A stretch of 64,000 nucleotides of DNA from Pseudidiomarina gelatinasegens (GTDB taxonomy: Bacteria; Pseudomonadota; Gammaproteobacteria; Enterobacterales; Alteromonadaceae): positions 186,001 to 250,000 of the forward strand of contig NZ_RSFE01000001.1 of NCBI RefSeq assembly GCF_004025325.1, in the 5' to 3' direction. The number at the start of each line of letters is the position of its first letter. Position 1 is the stretch's first letter. Under the pieces are notes generated by a model, which saw only the letters and a program-made list of their open reading frames with translations, made no database searches and was not told where the DNA came from. Below are positions 35,485-45,179 of this stretch, piece by piece. Made by a program: the position numbers and the translations under genes.

Positions 35485-35718
35485 TTATTGGTCGATGCGA
35501 TTTTCCTGCCACTGTTTTTCTTTGGCCGCGCGGGCTTCTTCAGCCATACGCGCTTTTTTATCATCGCATGGGTCATCGCAATCACATGCTTTTTCCATAC
35601 CTAACGATGAAATACCACCACAGCTACCTGAAATCGATTTGCGCTGGGCTATAAAGCCCACCGACATGGCCAATACCACCACCAACATGATGACGAATAC
35701 AGCAAAAAAAACGCCCAT
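35485..35718 (-). CDS. nqrM: Na+-NQR maturation protein NqrM
   Basis: A 77-residue protein with one N-terminal membrane segment and a cysteine cluster SGSCGG...KACDCDDPC, the DUF539/NqrM signature. NqrM is needed to assemble Na+-NQR, probably by bringing iron to the NqrD/NqrE iron centre. It sits between apbE and the sulfurtransferase fusion with short gaps. The charged C-terminal tail is cytoplasmic in prediction. Confidence 0.93.
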   Translation of the reverse strand: MGVFFAVFVIMLVVVLAMSVGFIAQRKSISGSCGGISSLGMEKACDCDDPCDDKKARMAEEARAAKEKQWQENRIDQ

Positions 35719-35732
35719 GTGGACCTCCTGAG

Positions 35733-36758
35733 CTACTGCTCAAATCGTTTGAATGCAGTACTAGTGTACTCTTTAAATTCTTCGTTTTCACGGGTAACCA
35801 GCAATACTGCCAAACCTTTTCGATTGGCGAATTCCAGTGCCTGCTCCGGCCCCATAACTGTTAAGGCGGTAGCATAGGCATCGGCATCCATGCAGGTTTC
35901 CGTAATGACAGTAACAGATACCAGATTGTGCTGAATTGGATAGCCACTTCGCGGATCAATAATATGCGAGTAACGCACACCATCTTCTTCAAAATAGTTG
36001 CGATAATCACCCGACGTTGCGACCGCGTTATTGCCTGGCTCTATCACCCGTTGCACCGCACGTTCAAGTGACACTGGTTGCTCAATGGCAATGCGCCAAG
36101 GCTGCTCACCAGGCTTGCTGCCCTTCATGCGCATCTCGCCGCCAATCTCGACCAAATAGTTTTGAATCTCCATTTGTTCAAGCAATAAAGCCACGCGATC
36201 GACGCCATACCCCTTCGCGATAGTTGACAGGTCAACATACAAATCCGGTACAGCTTTGGTCAATTGGTGGTTTTTGACCGATAAATAATGGTAACCAACT
36301 TGATCACGAACAGCGTTGAGTTCAGCTTCTGTCGGCACAGTTTCTGGCCGCCCGAGCGGACCAAAACCCCACAAATTCACCAACGGCCCAACCGTAACAT
36401 CCAGCAACCCATCGGTTTCAGCACCAATTTCCAGTGCTCGGCGAACAACCGTCTCTAACGACCGCGACACCACGACTGGTTCAGTGGTTTGGCGGCTGTT
36501 AAACACCGAAAGTTCTGAACTCGGGTCATAGGTCGACATCTGACTATTGATTTGCTGCAACACACCATCAACGCGTTCTTTAACACGCTCTGGCGAATGA
36601 TTGGGGTTCGCCGTCACATAACGAATATGGTACGTGGTACCCATGGTTTCGCCAGAAACGGATATTTGCTGCGGTACATGCGTGCACGAAACGAAAAAGG
36701 CCAGCCCAAATAGGGCTAGCCACACGCGTAGAATAAGTGAAACGTTTAGGTTAGCCAC
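35733..36758 (-). CDS. apbE: FAD:protein FMN transferase (ApbE), predicted lipoprotein
   Basis: Enzyme that attaches FMN to threonine in the SGAT motifs of NqrB and NqrC, using FAD. It is 341 residues long with an N-terminal lipobox (FFVSC), so it acts on the periplasmic side. Family blocks visible are TYHIRYVT, STIAKGYGVDRVA, LVEIGGEMRMKG and YSHIIDPRSGYPI; the last is the FAD/metal region. The gene starts 5 bases after the nqrF stop, within the nqr operon as in many Gammaproteobacteria. Confidence 0.95.
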   Translation of the reverse strand: MANLNVSLILRVWLALFGLAFFVSCTHVPQQISVSGETMGTTYHIRYVTANPNHSPERVKERVDGVLQQINSQMSTYDPSSELSVFNSRQTTEPVVVSRSLETVVRRALEIGAETDGLLDVTVGPLVNLWGFGPLGRPETVPTEAELNAVRDQVGYHYLSVKNHQLTKAVPDLYVDLSTIAKGYGVDRVALLLEQMEIQNYLVEIGGEMRMKGSKPGEQPWRIAIEQPVSLERAVQRVIEPGNNAVATSGDYRNYFEEDGVRYSHIIDPRSGYPIQHNLVSVTVITETCMDADAYATALTVMGPEQALEFANRKGLAVLLVTRENEEFKEYTSTAFKRFEQ

Positions 36759-36763
36759 CGAGG

Positions 36764-38005
36764 TTAGCCACCAAAGTCATCCAATAAGATGTTTTCATCT
36801 TCAACGCCTAAGTCTTTCAACAGTTTGATAACGGCTGCGTTCATCATCGGCGGACCACACATATAGAACTCACAATCTTCTGGAGCTTCGTGATCTTTCA
36901 GATAGTTTTCGTATAAAACGTTATGGATAAAGCCGGTATAGCCTTCCCAATTGTCTTCTGGTTGTGGATCAGACAACGCAACGTTCCATTCAAAGTTATC
37001 ATTTTCACGCGCCAACATATCGAAATCTTCTACATAGAACATTTCTTTCTTCGAACGCGCACCATACCAGAACGTCATCTTACGATCAGTATTCAAACGA
37101 CGCAGTTGGTCGAAAATGTGTGAACGCATTGGCGCCATACCTGCACCACCGCCAACGAAGACCATTTCTGCTTTGGTCTCTTTAGCAAAGAATTCACCGA
37201 ACGGACCAGAAATTGTCACTTTATCGCCTGGTTTCAGGCTAAAGATATACGATGACATTTGCCCAGGTGGCAAGCTCATATCACGCGGAGGTGGCGTAGC
37301 AATACGCACGTTCAGCATGATAATGCCTTTTTCGTCTGGGTAGTTGGCCATTGAATACGCACGAATCACTTCTTCGTTAACTTTTGACTCTAAGTTAAAG
37401 AAGCCAAAGTGTTCCCAGTCGCCACGGAATTTCTCTTCAATATCAAAATCTTTGAATTTCACATGGTGAGGTGGGCATTCAATTTGAATATAACCACCGG
37501 CACGGAATGGCACATCTTCGCCCTCAGGCAACTGCACCACAAACTCTTTAATGAAGGTTGCAACGTTGTGGTTTGACTTAACGGTACAATCCCACTTACG
37601 AATACCGAAAACTTCTTCAGGAAGTTCGATTTTCATGTCTTGCTTCACGTTCACCTGACAGGATAAACGGCAGCCTTCACGAGCTTCTTTACGGTTAATA
37701 TGGTCACGTTCAGTTGGCAGAATCTCACCACCACCTTCTTTGATAACCACGCGGCACTGGCCACATGAGCCACCACCACCACACGCTGATGATACGAAAA
37801 TACCCGCATTTGCTAATGCACCAAGCAACTTAGTACCTGGCTGGGTAGTAATTTTCTTGTCTTCATCATCGTTAATTAAAATCTCGACATCACCCTGAGG
37901 GACCAATTTTGATTTAGCGATCATAATTACCGCCACCAAAATCAGTACAATCAAGGTAAACATGCCTACGCCGAGCGCTATTAATGTCAAATCTTGCCCT
38001 TGCAT
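36764..38005 (-). CDS. nqrF: Na+-translocating NADH:quinone reductase subunit F
   Basis: NADH-oxidising entry subunit, 413 residues. One N-terminal membrane helix is followed by a 2Fe-2S ferredoxin domain with ligands Cys75, Cys81, Cys84 and Cys116. The FNR-like FAD domain shows RAYSMANYP and [14 protein letters not shown], and the NAD-binding end shows [13 protein letters not shown] and [11 protein letters not shown]. The order nqrA-F then apbE is the standard operon. GAGAGG is upstream of the ATG. Confidence 0.97.
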   Translation of the reverse strand: MQGQDLTLIALGVGMFTLIVLILVAVIMIAKSKLVPQGDVEILINDDEDKKITTQPGTKLLGALANAGIFVSSACGGGGSCGQCRVVIKEGGGEILPTERDHINRKEAREGCRLSCQVNVKQDMKIELPEEVFGIRKWDCTVKSNHNVATFIKEFVVQLPEGEDVPFRAGGYIQIECPPHHVKFKDFDIEEKFRGDWEHFGFFNLESKVNEEVIRAYSMANYPDEKGIIMLNVRIATPPPRDMSLPPGQMSSYIFSLKPGDKVTISGPFGEFFAKETKAEMVFVGGGAGMAPMRSHIFDQLRRLNTDRKMTFWYGARSKKEMFYVEDFDMLARENDNFEWNVALSDPQPEDNWEGYTGFIHNVLYENYLKDHEAPEDCEFYMCGPPMMNAAVIKLLKDLGVEDENILLDDFGG

Positions 38006-38051
38006 CGACTTGTACCTCTCGTTAATCCGTTGCTATCGTTACCGGTGCTTC

Positions 38052-38660
38052 TTAAAGGGATACGCCAGAGAATGACATAAAGCCCAAACCAATTAGACCA
38101 ACCGAAATAAATGTAATGCCCAAACCGCGTAAGCCGTCTGGTACGTCTGCATATTTCAGTTTTTCGCGTACTGCTGCTAATGCAACAATCGCGAGAGCCC
38201 AGCCAATACCGCTACCGATACCGTAAACCACACTTTCGCCGAAGGTGTAGTCACGCTCAACCATGAACGAAACGCCACCAAAGATTGCGCAGTTAACCGT
38301 AATCAACGGCAAGAAAATACCCAATGCGTTATATAACGCAGGAACGTATTTATCCAATGCCATCTCTAGAATCTGAACCAACGCAGCGATAACGCCGATG
38401 AAGGTTAAGAAACGCAAGAAGCTCAGGTCGGCATCAGGAAAGCCAGCCCAATCCAACGCGCCAGGCGCCAGAATGTTGTGATAAACCAAGTTGTTTACTG
38501 GAACCGAGATACCCAGTACCACGATAACCGCAACGCCCAAGCCAAAGGCAGTAGTTACTTTCTTAGACACCGCCAAGAAGGTACACATACCAAGGAAAAA
38601 CGATAACGCTAAGTTCTCAACGAAAATCGCCTTAATAAATAAACTGATATAAGCTTCCAT
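38052..38660 (-). CDS. nqrE: Na+-translocating NADH:quinone reductase subunit E
   Basis: A 202-residue integral membrane subunit with six predicted helices. Together with NqrD it forms an inverted pair of RnfA/NqrD-type bundles and holds the iron centre between them. MCTFLAVSK and VNCAIFGGV carry the conserved cysteines. It ends 46 bases before nqrF, the largest gap in the operon, and starts 10 bases after nqrD. Confidence 0.97.
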   Translation of the reverse strand: MEAYISLFIKAIFVENLALSFFLGMCTFLAVSKKVTTAFGLGVAVIVVLGISVPVNNLVYHNILAPGALDWAGFPDADLSFLRFLTFIGVIAALVQILEMALDKYVPALYNALGIFLPLITVNCAIFGGVSFMVERDYTFGESVVYGIGSGIGWALAIVALAAVREKLKYADVPDGLRGLGITFISVGLIGLGFMSFSGVSL

Positions 38661-38670
38661 GGTCTGCCCC

Positions 38671-39303
38671 TTAATCCTTCGGTTCTACTTGTTCGGTACG
38701 GAAGGTACGCAGTACCCAGATAAAGCCACCGATAATGAAGAACGCACTTGGTGGTAGAACCAACAAGCCGATTGGCTGATACCAACCCCCTTCAGAAGCC
38801 AGTTGCATGATCTGATAGCCAAACAGGCTGCCCGAGCCAAACAATTCACGAATAAATCCAACAGTTAATAGCACCACTGAGTAGCCTAAACCGTTACCAA
38901 TACCGTCTAAGAACGACAAACCTGGCGTGCTCTTCATGGCATAAGCTTCGGCGCGTCCCATAACGATACAGTTGGTGATAATCAAACCAACAAATACCGA
39001 GAGTTCTTTTGCGATGCCGTATGCATAAGCACGTAAAATCTGATCAACCACGATAACCAAACTGGCAATAATGGTCATTTGCACAATGATTCGCACACTC
39101 GAAGGAATGTGATTACGAATAATTGAGATAAACAAGTTTGAAAACGCCGTAACAAAGGTCAGTGCGATACACATAACCAAGGTGTTTTCCATTTTTGAGG
39201 TAACCGCCAATGCAGAACAAATACCTAGAATTTGCAAAGCGATTGGGTTGTTGGCAAAAATCGGTCCAAACAGAACCTCTTTAACTTCTTTTGCACTAGC
39301 CAT
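38671..39303 (-). CDS. nqrD: Na+-translocating NADH:quinone reductase subunit D
   Basis: A 210-residue membrane subunit, partner of Nqr[12 protein letters not shown] and [13 protein letters not shown] hold the conserved cysteines of the iron site. The start ATG overlaps the nqrC stop codon by one base (TAATG), so translation is coupled. GGAG is ten bases upstream, within nqrC. Confidence 0.97.
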   Translation of the reverse strand: MASAKEVKEVLFGPIFANNPIALQILGICSALAVTSKMENTLVMCIALTFVTAFSNLFISIIRNHIPSSVRIIVQMTIIASLVIVVDQILRAYAYGIAKELSVFVGLIITNCIVMGRAEAYAMKSTPGLSFLDGIGNGLGYSVVLLTVGFIRELFGSGSLFGYQIMQLASEGGWYQPIGLLVLPPSAFFIIGGFIWVLRTFRTEQVEPKD

Positions 39304-40079
39304 TAGTTCAGCTCCCCTTTACGAATTTTATCAAACAGCGGGCCGTAAGCGTTATCGCTGAACCAGAACTGCATGGTGTTCTCAACACCATTACTCGTTA
39401 GCGTCGCACCCGAAAGCGCGTCCACTTGATGGTCTTTGTCAGTCACATTCTTTGTAACTTCCAACGCCACGCTGTCGCTTTCATAAATTTCTTTGCCTTC
39501 CCAGCTTGCAGCCCAGTTTGGATTCTGGATTTCGCCGCCAAGGCCCGGAGTTTCAGTGTGTTCGTAGTAGTTGATACCTTTCACCGTGTTCATGTCCGGT
39601 GCTACAGCCATAAAGCCATACATAGTACCCCACAAACCGTAACCACGAATGTAAACCACAACAGTTTCTAACTCACCTTGTGCATCGTTGATAAAGTAAA
39701 CTTTAGCAACGTCTTCACGTGAGCCAATACCAGCCACATCTACTTTTTTATCCAGCTTAGTACCTAGACCAGCTTTCTTAGCAGAAGCAATTGGGTCATA
39801 TTCTGTTGGGTTTTTACCGTCAACCGACTCCACTTCTTCAAGCGTATTCAAGTTGAATAAACGTGTTTCAACACGTTCTTCAAACAATCCGATGACGTCA
39901 GTTTCAGGAGTTAACAAACCTGCAGCATCCAAAACGTTACGTTGCATATCTAACGCTGCGTTTTTCTGTTGCAGTGGTTTTAAACCAACTGCTGAACCCG
40001 CCACGATTATCGCGCACACTAAACAGAGCGCGACAACGACAAATAGCGTTTTCCCAAGTGATTCGTTTTTATTAGCCAT
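39303..40079 (-). CDS. nqrC: Na+-translocating NADH:quinone reductase subunit C
   Basis: A 258-residue subunit with an N-terminal membrane helix and an FMN-binding domain facing the periplasm. Thr226 in [10 protein letters not shown] is the residue to which ApbE attaches FMN. I start at [13 protein letters not shown], matching the family; the ATG overlaps the end of nqrB by eight bases (ATGGCTAA contains the nqrB stop). A longer in-frame start would add 16 unconserved residues. Confidence 0.97.
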   Translation of the reverse strand: MANKNESLGKTLFVVVALCLVCAIIVAGSAVGLKPLQQKNAALDMQRNVLDAAGLLTPETDVIGLFEERVETRLFNLNTLEEVESVDGKNPTEYDPIASAKKAGLGTKLDKKVDVAGIGSREDVAKVYFINDAQGELETVVVYIRGYGLWGTMYGFMAVAPDMNTVKGINYYEHTETPGLGGEIQNPNWAASWEGKEIYESDSVALEVTKNVTDKDHQVDALSGATLTSNGVENTMQFWFSDNAYGPLFDKIRKGELN

Positions 40080-41271
40080 TGCGTGCCATTCTCCGTTTAA
40101 TGTTTGATTGAACAACAAAGTGGTCAAACAGCGGCGCGAATACGTTCGCGAACAGAATCGCTAACATAATCCCCTCTGGGTACGCAGGGTTTACCACACG
40201 GATAAGAACTGTCATTGCACCGATTAAGAAACCGTAAGCGAACTTACCTTTGTTGGTGAATGATGCAGATACTGGGTCGGTTGCCATGAACATCATACCG
40301 AAGGCAAAACCACCAACAACCAAGTGCCAGTACCATGGCATTGCAAACATTGGATTGGTATCGCTACCGATAGCATTGAACAAGAACGCCAACGCAGCCA
40401 TACCCACGAACACACCTGACACAATACGCCATGATGCAATTCTGAAATAAATAAGTGCTAAACCGCCAATAAGAATCATCAGGGTTGAAACTTCACCCAT
40501 TGAACCTTGGATGTTACCTAAGAAAGCGTTCCACCAGAGATCCATGTCAGCGAAATAATCGACACCTGAAGCAGCCTGGCCAAGCAAGGTTGCACCTGAG
40601 AAGCCATCAACGGCTGTCCATACTTGCTCACCGGAAATTGCAGCTGGGAAGGCAAAGTACAAGAAAGCTCGACCGGTAAGCGCAGGGTTCAAGAAGTTGC
40701 GTCCAGTACCGCCGAACACTTCTTTACCAATCACCACACCGAAGGTGATACCTAGCGCAACTTGCCATAGTGGCATGGTGGCAGGCAAGGTTAAGGCAAA
40801 CAGTACAGAAGTAACGAAGAAGCCTTCGTTGATTTCATGCTTACGCACCGAGGCGAATATTACTTCCCAAAAGCCGCCCACAATAAATGTGGTTGCATAA
40901 ACAGGAACGAAGAAACAGGCACCGTAAAACATTTTGGTACCCCAGCCCGCGCCAGCGAAATCACCACCAAGCAACTGGAACAAGCCCACCTGCCAAATGT
41001 CAGCTAACTCGTAGCCGTTCGCCAATGCCATAGCGGCTTGGTTACCTACGTTGTACATACCCCAGAACATTGCTGGGAAAGTCATCATCCACACTAAAAT
41101 CATGATGCGTTTCAAGTCAACGCTATCTTTTACGTGGGTAATGCCCTTCGTCACTTTGCCTGGCGTGTAGAAAATTGTAGCTGCGGCTTCGTATAAGGCG
41201 TACCACTTTTCGTACTTGCCGCCTTTTTCGAAGTTTGGCTCAATCTTCTCGAGGAAATTTTTTAAGCCCAT
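40072..41271 (-). CDS. nqrB: Na+-translocating NADH:quinone reductase subunit B
   Basis: Large membrane subunit of 399 residues, with riboflavin and covalent FMN sites and the likely sodium path. Thr228 in GFSGATLLG is the flavinylation site. [20 protein letters not shown] and [19 protein letters not shown] are family signatures. It starts two bases after the nqrA stop and overlaps nqrC by eight bases. Confidence 0.97.
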   Translation of the reverse strand: MGLKNFLEKIEPNFEKGGKYEKWYALYEAAATIFYTPGKVTKGITHVKDSVDLKRIMILVWMMTFPAMFWGMYNVGNQAAMALANGYELADIWQVGLFQLLGGDFAGAGWGTKMFYGACFFVPVYATTFIVGGFWEVIFASVRKHEINEGFFVTSVLFALTLPATMPLWQVALGITFGVVIGKEVFGGTGRNFLNPALTGRAFLYFAFPAAISGEQVWTAVDGFSGATLLGQAASGVDYFADMDLWWNAFLGNIQGSMGEVSTLMILIGGLALIYFRIASWRIVSGVFVGMAALAFLFNAIGSDTNPMFAMPWYWHLVVGGFAFGMMFMATDPVSASFTNKGKFAYGFLIGAMTVLIRVVNPAYPEGIMLAILFANVFAPLFDHFVVQSNIKRRMARNG

Positions 41272-41273
41272 GA

Positions 41274-42614
41274 TCAGCCCTCTTTCTCAATTTCGGTCAA
41301 CATGTTACGTAACACTGGACCGTACTCATATTTGCCCGGGCAAACGTAAGAACACAGTGCTAAATCCTCTTCGTCCAGTTCCAAACAGCCCAGTTTCTGA
41401 GCTTGCTCGGTATCACCAGAGAGCAGGTCACGTAGCAAAATCGTTGGCAAAATATCAAGCGGCATCACGCGCTCATAGTTGCCGATTGGAACCATAGAAC
41501 GGTCTGAACCGTTTGTGGTGGTAGTCATTGCGAACAACTTTTTAGGAATTAAATGCCCCAAGTATGCGCGCGTCACTGAGTGCTGTTCTGCACCTGGCTT
41601 AATCCAGCCAAACAGTTCTTTTTGGTCGCCTTCAGCCAATACACTCACTTGATCGTGGAAACGACCAAGCCATTGGTGTGCATCATCAACTTTGTGACCA
41701 TTGAGTACTGAGCCAGAAATAATGCGATTCTTGCCTTGCGACAACTCGCCTTTGGTCAGCTCACGCAAATTTGCGCCCATGCGGGTGCGCAACAAACGCG
41801 GCTTTTTAGTGCTTGGGCCACCCAAGGCCACAACGCGGTCAGTAAATAGTTCACCGGTAGTGAACAATTTGCCGTAGGCGATTACTTCTTGGTAACCAAT
41901 GTGCCATACCGGCTTCGCCGCAGACACAGGGTGTAAGAAATGGATATGTGTACCAACTAAGCCTGCAGGGTGCGGCCCTGCAAAACTCTCGAGTTGAACT
42001 TTCGCATCGTCGGTATCAACTTCTGCATCAGCAGCCTTAACAACAAAAACTTTGCCTTGGGTCAAGTTACTAAGAACTTTTAAACCGTCGATAAATGCTT
42101 GTTTGTGTTCGTTGATAATAACTGATGGGTTCGCCGCTAATGGATTGGTATCCATTGCGTTCACGAAAATTGCAGTAGGCTCGGCATCTAGCTTAGGCGA
42201 ACGACTAAACGGGCGGGTACGCAAGGCAACCCATTGACCCGAATTATTTAGTTGCTCAACCACTTTAGCGCGATCAAGGCTTGCCAGTTCGCTACTGTCG
42301 TACTTGGCAAAGGTTTCTTGCTCATCGCCGTCAATTTCAATGACAACAGCTTGCAAAACACGCTTTGCGCCACGCAGTACGTCTTTAACAACGCCGGCAG
42401 CTGGAGCGGTAAATTTAACCCCTGGGTTTTTCTTGTCTTCGAAAAGTACCTGGCCTTTTTTAACGCGGTCTTCAACCTTGACATGCATGGTTGGACGCAT
42501 TCCCACATACTCTTCACCCAGTACGGCAACGGTGGTGATGGCTTGGCCATCCTCGATAGTTTGCTGGGGGGTACCCGAAATTGGGATATCCAGCCCTTTC
42601 TTGATCGTAATCAT
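41274..42614 (-). CDS. nqrA: Na+-translocating NADH:quinone reductase subunit A
   Basis: Peripheral cytoplasmic subunit of 446 residues that binds ubiquinone near the end of the electron path. The start gives [12 protein letters not shown], the expected N-terminus. [31 protein letters not shown] and [16 protein letters not shown] are recognisable blocks. It is the first gene of the operon; its ribosome site is weak and a possible promoter lies at 42728-42755. Confidence 0.97.
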   Translation of the reverse strand: MITIKKGLDIPISGTPQQTIEDGQAITTVAVLGEEYVGMRPTMHVKVEDRVKKGQVLFEDKKNPGVKFTAPAAGVVKDVLRGAKRVLQAVVIEIDGDEQETFAKYDSSELASLDRAKVVEQLNNSGQWVALRTRPFSRSPKLDAEPTAIFVNAMDTNPLAANPSVIINEHKQAFIDGLKVLSNLTQGKVFVVKAADAEVDTDDAKVQLESFAGPHPAGLVGTHIHFLHPVSAAKPVWHIGYQEVIAYGKLFTTGELFTDRVVALGGPSTKKPRLLRTRMGANLRELTKGELSQGKNRIISGSVLNGHKVDDAHQWLGRFHDQVSVLAEGDQKELFGWIKPGAEQHSVTRAYLGHLIPKKLFAMTTTTNGSDRSMVPIGNYERVMPLDILPTILLRDLLSGDTEQAQKLGCLELDEEDLALCSYVCPGKYEYGPVLRNMLTEIEKEG

Positions 42615-42727
42615 ACGCGTTTGCACTACTCGTTAGGGAAGATTAATCTCACTCCAGCACACGCAGTTTGGTACGACCCAGCCTGCCTGCACTGACCAAA
42701 TTCTGTCCATTTTCACCTAGGGCGCGC

Positions 42728-42755
42728 ATTTTAGCACTTTTACATGCCAAAACAA
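42728..42755 (-). promoter_or_regulatory. Possible nqr operon promoter
   Basis: On the minus strand TTGTTT (42755-42750) and TAAAAT (42733-42728) are 16 bases apart, about 114 bases before nqrA. The -35 box lies in the CAAAACAAAA arm of the AT-rich palindrome. The match is partial, so this is a candidate only. Confidence 0.4.
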
Positions 42756-42870
42756 AACCGATATTAGCTATTCGATATTAGATATTAGTAGGCATTGACC
42801 TTCACTAACATCTAATATCTTCTCGCCTTTTGTTTTGTCCTTTTCTAATATCAGATAGCTAATATCTAAT
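42748..42870. repeat. AT-rich palindromic repeat, second family
   Basis: CAAAACAAAA (42748-42757) pairs with TTTTGTTTTG (42828-42837), and GATATTAGATATTAGT (42774-42789) with ACTAACATCTAATATC (42804-42819). A further half-copy, CTAATATC...GCTAATATCTAAT, follows to 42870. It lies between nqrA and fabV, both on the minus strand, so it may end fabV transcription as well as flank the nqr promoter. Confidence 0.75.
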
Positions 42871-42886
42871 TGCGCGTTTGCTGTTG

Positions 42887-44065
42887 TTACCAGGTGACTA
42901 CTGGATCCACATCGGCATCATAATCAACGCCTTCAATGCCAAACCCGAACAATTTCAAGAAGTCACTGTGATAACCGGCGTAGTCCGCTAATTGGTGGAA
43001 ATTATCTTGCGTCACTTGATGCCACAAGGCTTCCACTTTTGCTTGCGTTTTTTCGTTGGTTTCCCAGTCGTTCATAAACAAGCGCCCTGCTTCGTCAAGC
43101 TTCGGGTTTTCGCTATATAGCGCATCTTTTAGCAAGCGGTAGGTTTGCTCAATGCAGCCCTCGTGGGTGCCTTCTTCCTTCATCACGCCGTATATCAGAG
43201 AAATATAAAGTGGCATAACAGGAATCGCGGAGCTCGCTTGTGTTACCAAAGCTTTTAGTGATGACACATAAGCTTCCAGGTTAATGCCTGCATAACGGGT
43301 ACGCATTTCTGCGGCCGCGCGATCAAGATCTTCCTTGGCTTTACCAATGGTTGCTTGCCCATAGATTGGCCAGGTTAACTTTTTACCAATGTAGGTATAC
43401 GCTGTGGTTTTTGCGTTGTCTGCCAATACACCTGCGTCATGCAATGCAGCCATCCACAATTCCCAATCTTCGCCGCCCATAACTTTAATGGTCTGCTGAA
43501 TTTCATCGTCATTAGCAGGCTCTAGGGTAATTTCAGACACTTCGTCTTTGTCGGTATTGTAGGTTTTCGTGGTGTACGCTTGACCAATTGGCTTCAGCGT
43601 TGAGCTGTAAAGGTCGCCGGTTACAGGGTCTTTGCGTTTAGGTGACGCTAAGCTGTAAATAACTAAATCAACCTGACCAAAATCTTCTTTTATTTTTTCA
43701 ATCACTTGGTCTTTAATTTCGTTCGAAAAAGCATCGCCATTAATCGTATGTGCGTATAGCCCTTCTTTGGCAGCTGCCTTATGAAACGCTGCGGTATTGT
43801 ACCAGCCCGCAGTACCGGTTTTCTTCTCAGTTGGCTCTTTTTCGAAACATACGCCCAGAGTCTTTGCGCCCGCACCAAAGGCCGCGTTAATACGAGAGGC
43901 TAAGCCATAACCTGTTGAACTACCAATCACCAACACGCGTTTCGGTACATCATTAAGAGCCGGCTGTTGCTTCACATAGTCAATTTGCTGTTGTACATGA
44001 GCCGCGCAACCTACTGGATGAGCATTGGTACAGATGAAGCCGCGAATTTTTGGATGAATTACCAT
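42887..44065 (-). CDS. fabV: Trans-2-enoyl-ACP/CoA reductase FabV
   Basis: NADH-dependent enoyl reductase for the last step of the fatty acid elongation cycle, 392 residues. The start gives MVIHPKIRGFICTNAHPVGC, the FabV N-terminus; a longer frame adds 22 unconserved residues. GSSTGYGLASRI is the nucleotide-binding loop. Catalytic Tyr and Lys are nine positions apart in PIYGQATIGKAK. FabV enzymes are known to be insensitive to triclosan; whether this strain also has FabI is not visible here. AGGACA precedes the ATG. Confidence 0.96.
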   Translation of the reverse strand: MVIHPKIRGFICTNAHPVGCAAHVQQQIDYVKQQPALNDVPKRVLVIGSSTGYGLASRINAAFGAGAKTLGVCFEKEPTEKKTGTAGWYNTAAFHKAAAKEGLYAHTINGDAFSNEIKDQVIEKIKEDFGQVDLVIYSLASPKRKDPVTGDLYSSTLKPIGQAYTTKTYNTDKDEVSEITLEPANDDEIQQTIKVMGGEDWELWMAALHDAGVLADNAKTTAYTYIGKKLTWPIYGQATIGKAKEDLDRAAAEMRTRYAGINLEAYVSSLKALVTQASSAIPVMPLYISLIYGVMKEEGTHEGCIEQTYRLLKDALYSENPKLDEAGRLFMNDWETNEKTQAKVEALWHQVTQDNFHQLADYAGYHSDFLKLFGFGIEGVDYDADVDPVVTW

Positions 44066-44152
44066 AGTGTTATGTCCTGTTTTTTTTAAATTCGTATCGA
44101 TACAAATGCCGGCTAGTGTAACCGACCACACGCGCTCAAGTGATCTGAGCTG

Positions 44153-44470
44153 TTACGATTCCAGTTTACTGCCACCACGGCACTGCGGTGACTCAGGTAC
44201 TGCATGCAGTTGCTGCCATTCCTGCACGCTATACACATGCAGTGCGAGCGCATGAACCGGCCCTGCCAGTTCGTCCGCAAGTACTTTGTTCACCGCGCGG
44301 TGTCGCTGTAACAAACGCATGCCGTCAAAATCTTTGCATACCAACACAACCTTAAAGTGGGAATCATCACTTGGCGTACCATGCAAGTGGCTCTCATTAA
44401 TGACTTCAAGATGCGCGGGTGCAAAATGCCGGGTTATTTTTTCATGAATGTGTTGCTCAAGTGCAGTCAT
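44153..44470 (-). CDS. bolA: BolA family protein
   Basis: A 105-residue BolA-like protein. LEVINESHLHGTPSDDSHFKVVLV and LLQRHRAVNKVL are the family core, with the conserved histidines used for iron-sulfur or glutaredoxin contacts. BolA proteins work with monothiol glutaredoxins in iron-sulfur handling and affect cell shape and stress responses. Start at the ATG preceded by GAGG; an ATG six bases earlier lacks one. The C-terminal 15 residues are an unconserved tail. Confidence 0.93.
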   Translation of the reverse strand: MTALEQHIHEKITRHFAPAHLEVINESHLHGTPSDDSHFKVVLVCKDFDGMRLLQRHRAVNKVLADELAGPVHALALHVYSVQEWQQLHAVPESPQCRGGSKLES

Positions 44471-44485
44471 AAGCACCTCTAAAGT

Positions 44486-44956
44486 TTAGTTGGCGTCCAG
44501 TGAACTGTAGCAGACGCTGTCATCACGCCCGATCTTCGCGAAGGCATTAATAATGTTTGGCTCAGGTTGGTTAGGGCGATAGGCAATGCGAAATATCTGT
44601 GAACCGAAGTTTCCAGATACCTGATATAACAACACCCCATGTTCTTTATATATGGCAATTAACTGCTGTAAGCCTTCGGCTCGGTTGCTGGGGAATACAG
44701 AAATGTCACCCACCAGGCGCCAGCGATTAAGCTCGTCTTGCTCAGCCATGAGTGCTTGATTGATTCTATCGCGACAAAAACTTAACTGTATGATGCTGTT
44801 TGAGAGCGCCCAATTGCCTGTTGGCAGTTGCAGCGTATCAATTTCATGTACCCACTGGGTTGCTTCATCCAGCGAATCATCTGTCGCACGGGGCTCACAG
44901 CCGGACAGCAACGTGAAGGTAATTCCGACAACAACAAGCCATTTTGCGAAAGCCAT
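44486..44956 (-). CDS. Small predicted lipoprotein of unknown function
   Basis: A 156-residue protein with lipoprotein signal MAFAKWLVVVGITFTLLSGC. I do not recognise the family. Two further cysteines occur (SFCRDRI and DSVCYSS) and could form a disulfide in the periplasm. The gene ends 15 bases upstream of bolA and is on the same strand, so the two are probably co-transcribed. A link to BolA function is not shown. Confidence 0.75.
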   Translation of the reverse strand: MAFAKWLVVVGITFTLLSGCEPRATDDSLDEATQWVHEIDTLQLPTGNWALSNSIIQLSFCRDRINQALMAEQDELNRWRLVGDISVFPSNRAEGLQQLIAIYKEHGVLLYQVSGNFGSQIFRIAYRPNQPEPNIINAFAKIGRDDSVCYSSLDAN

Positions 44957-45179
44957 AGCACACCCATATTTGAGACAACGATATGACTTGGGAGTATAAA
45001 GGCTCTAGAAGGAATTAAAAAGCGGGAAGAACATCCTTGTTCGAAGGGATAACGTCATTCCATGAGTGCTATCCCTAATCCATGCAGCCATAATATCTAA
45101 TTAAATGTTTCATTTCAATTACAATTTGGCAACAATTTATTAAGTTTCTCTTTTTAAAGTTGATTTTGTGTAAAAATAA

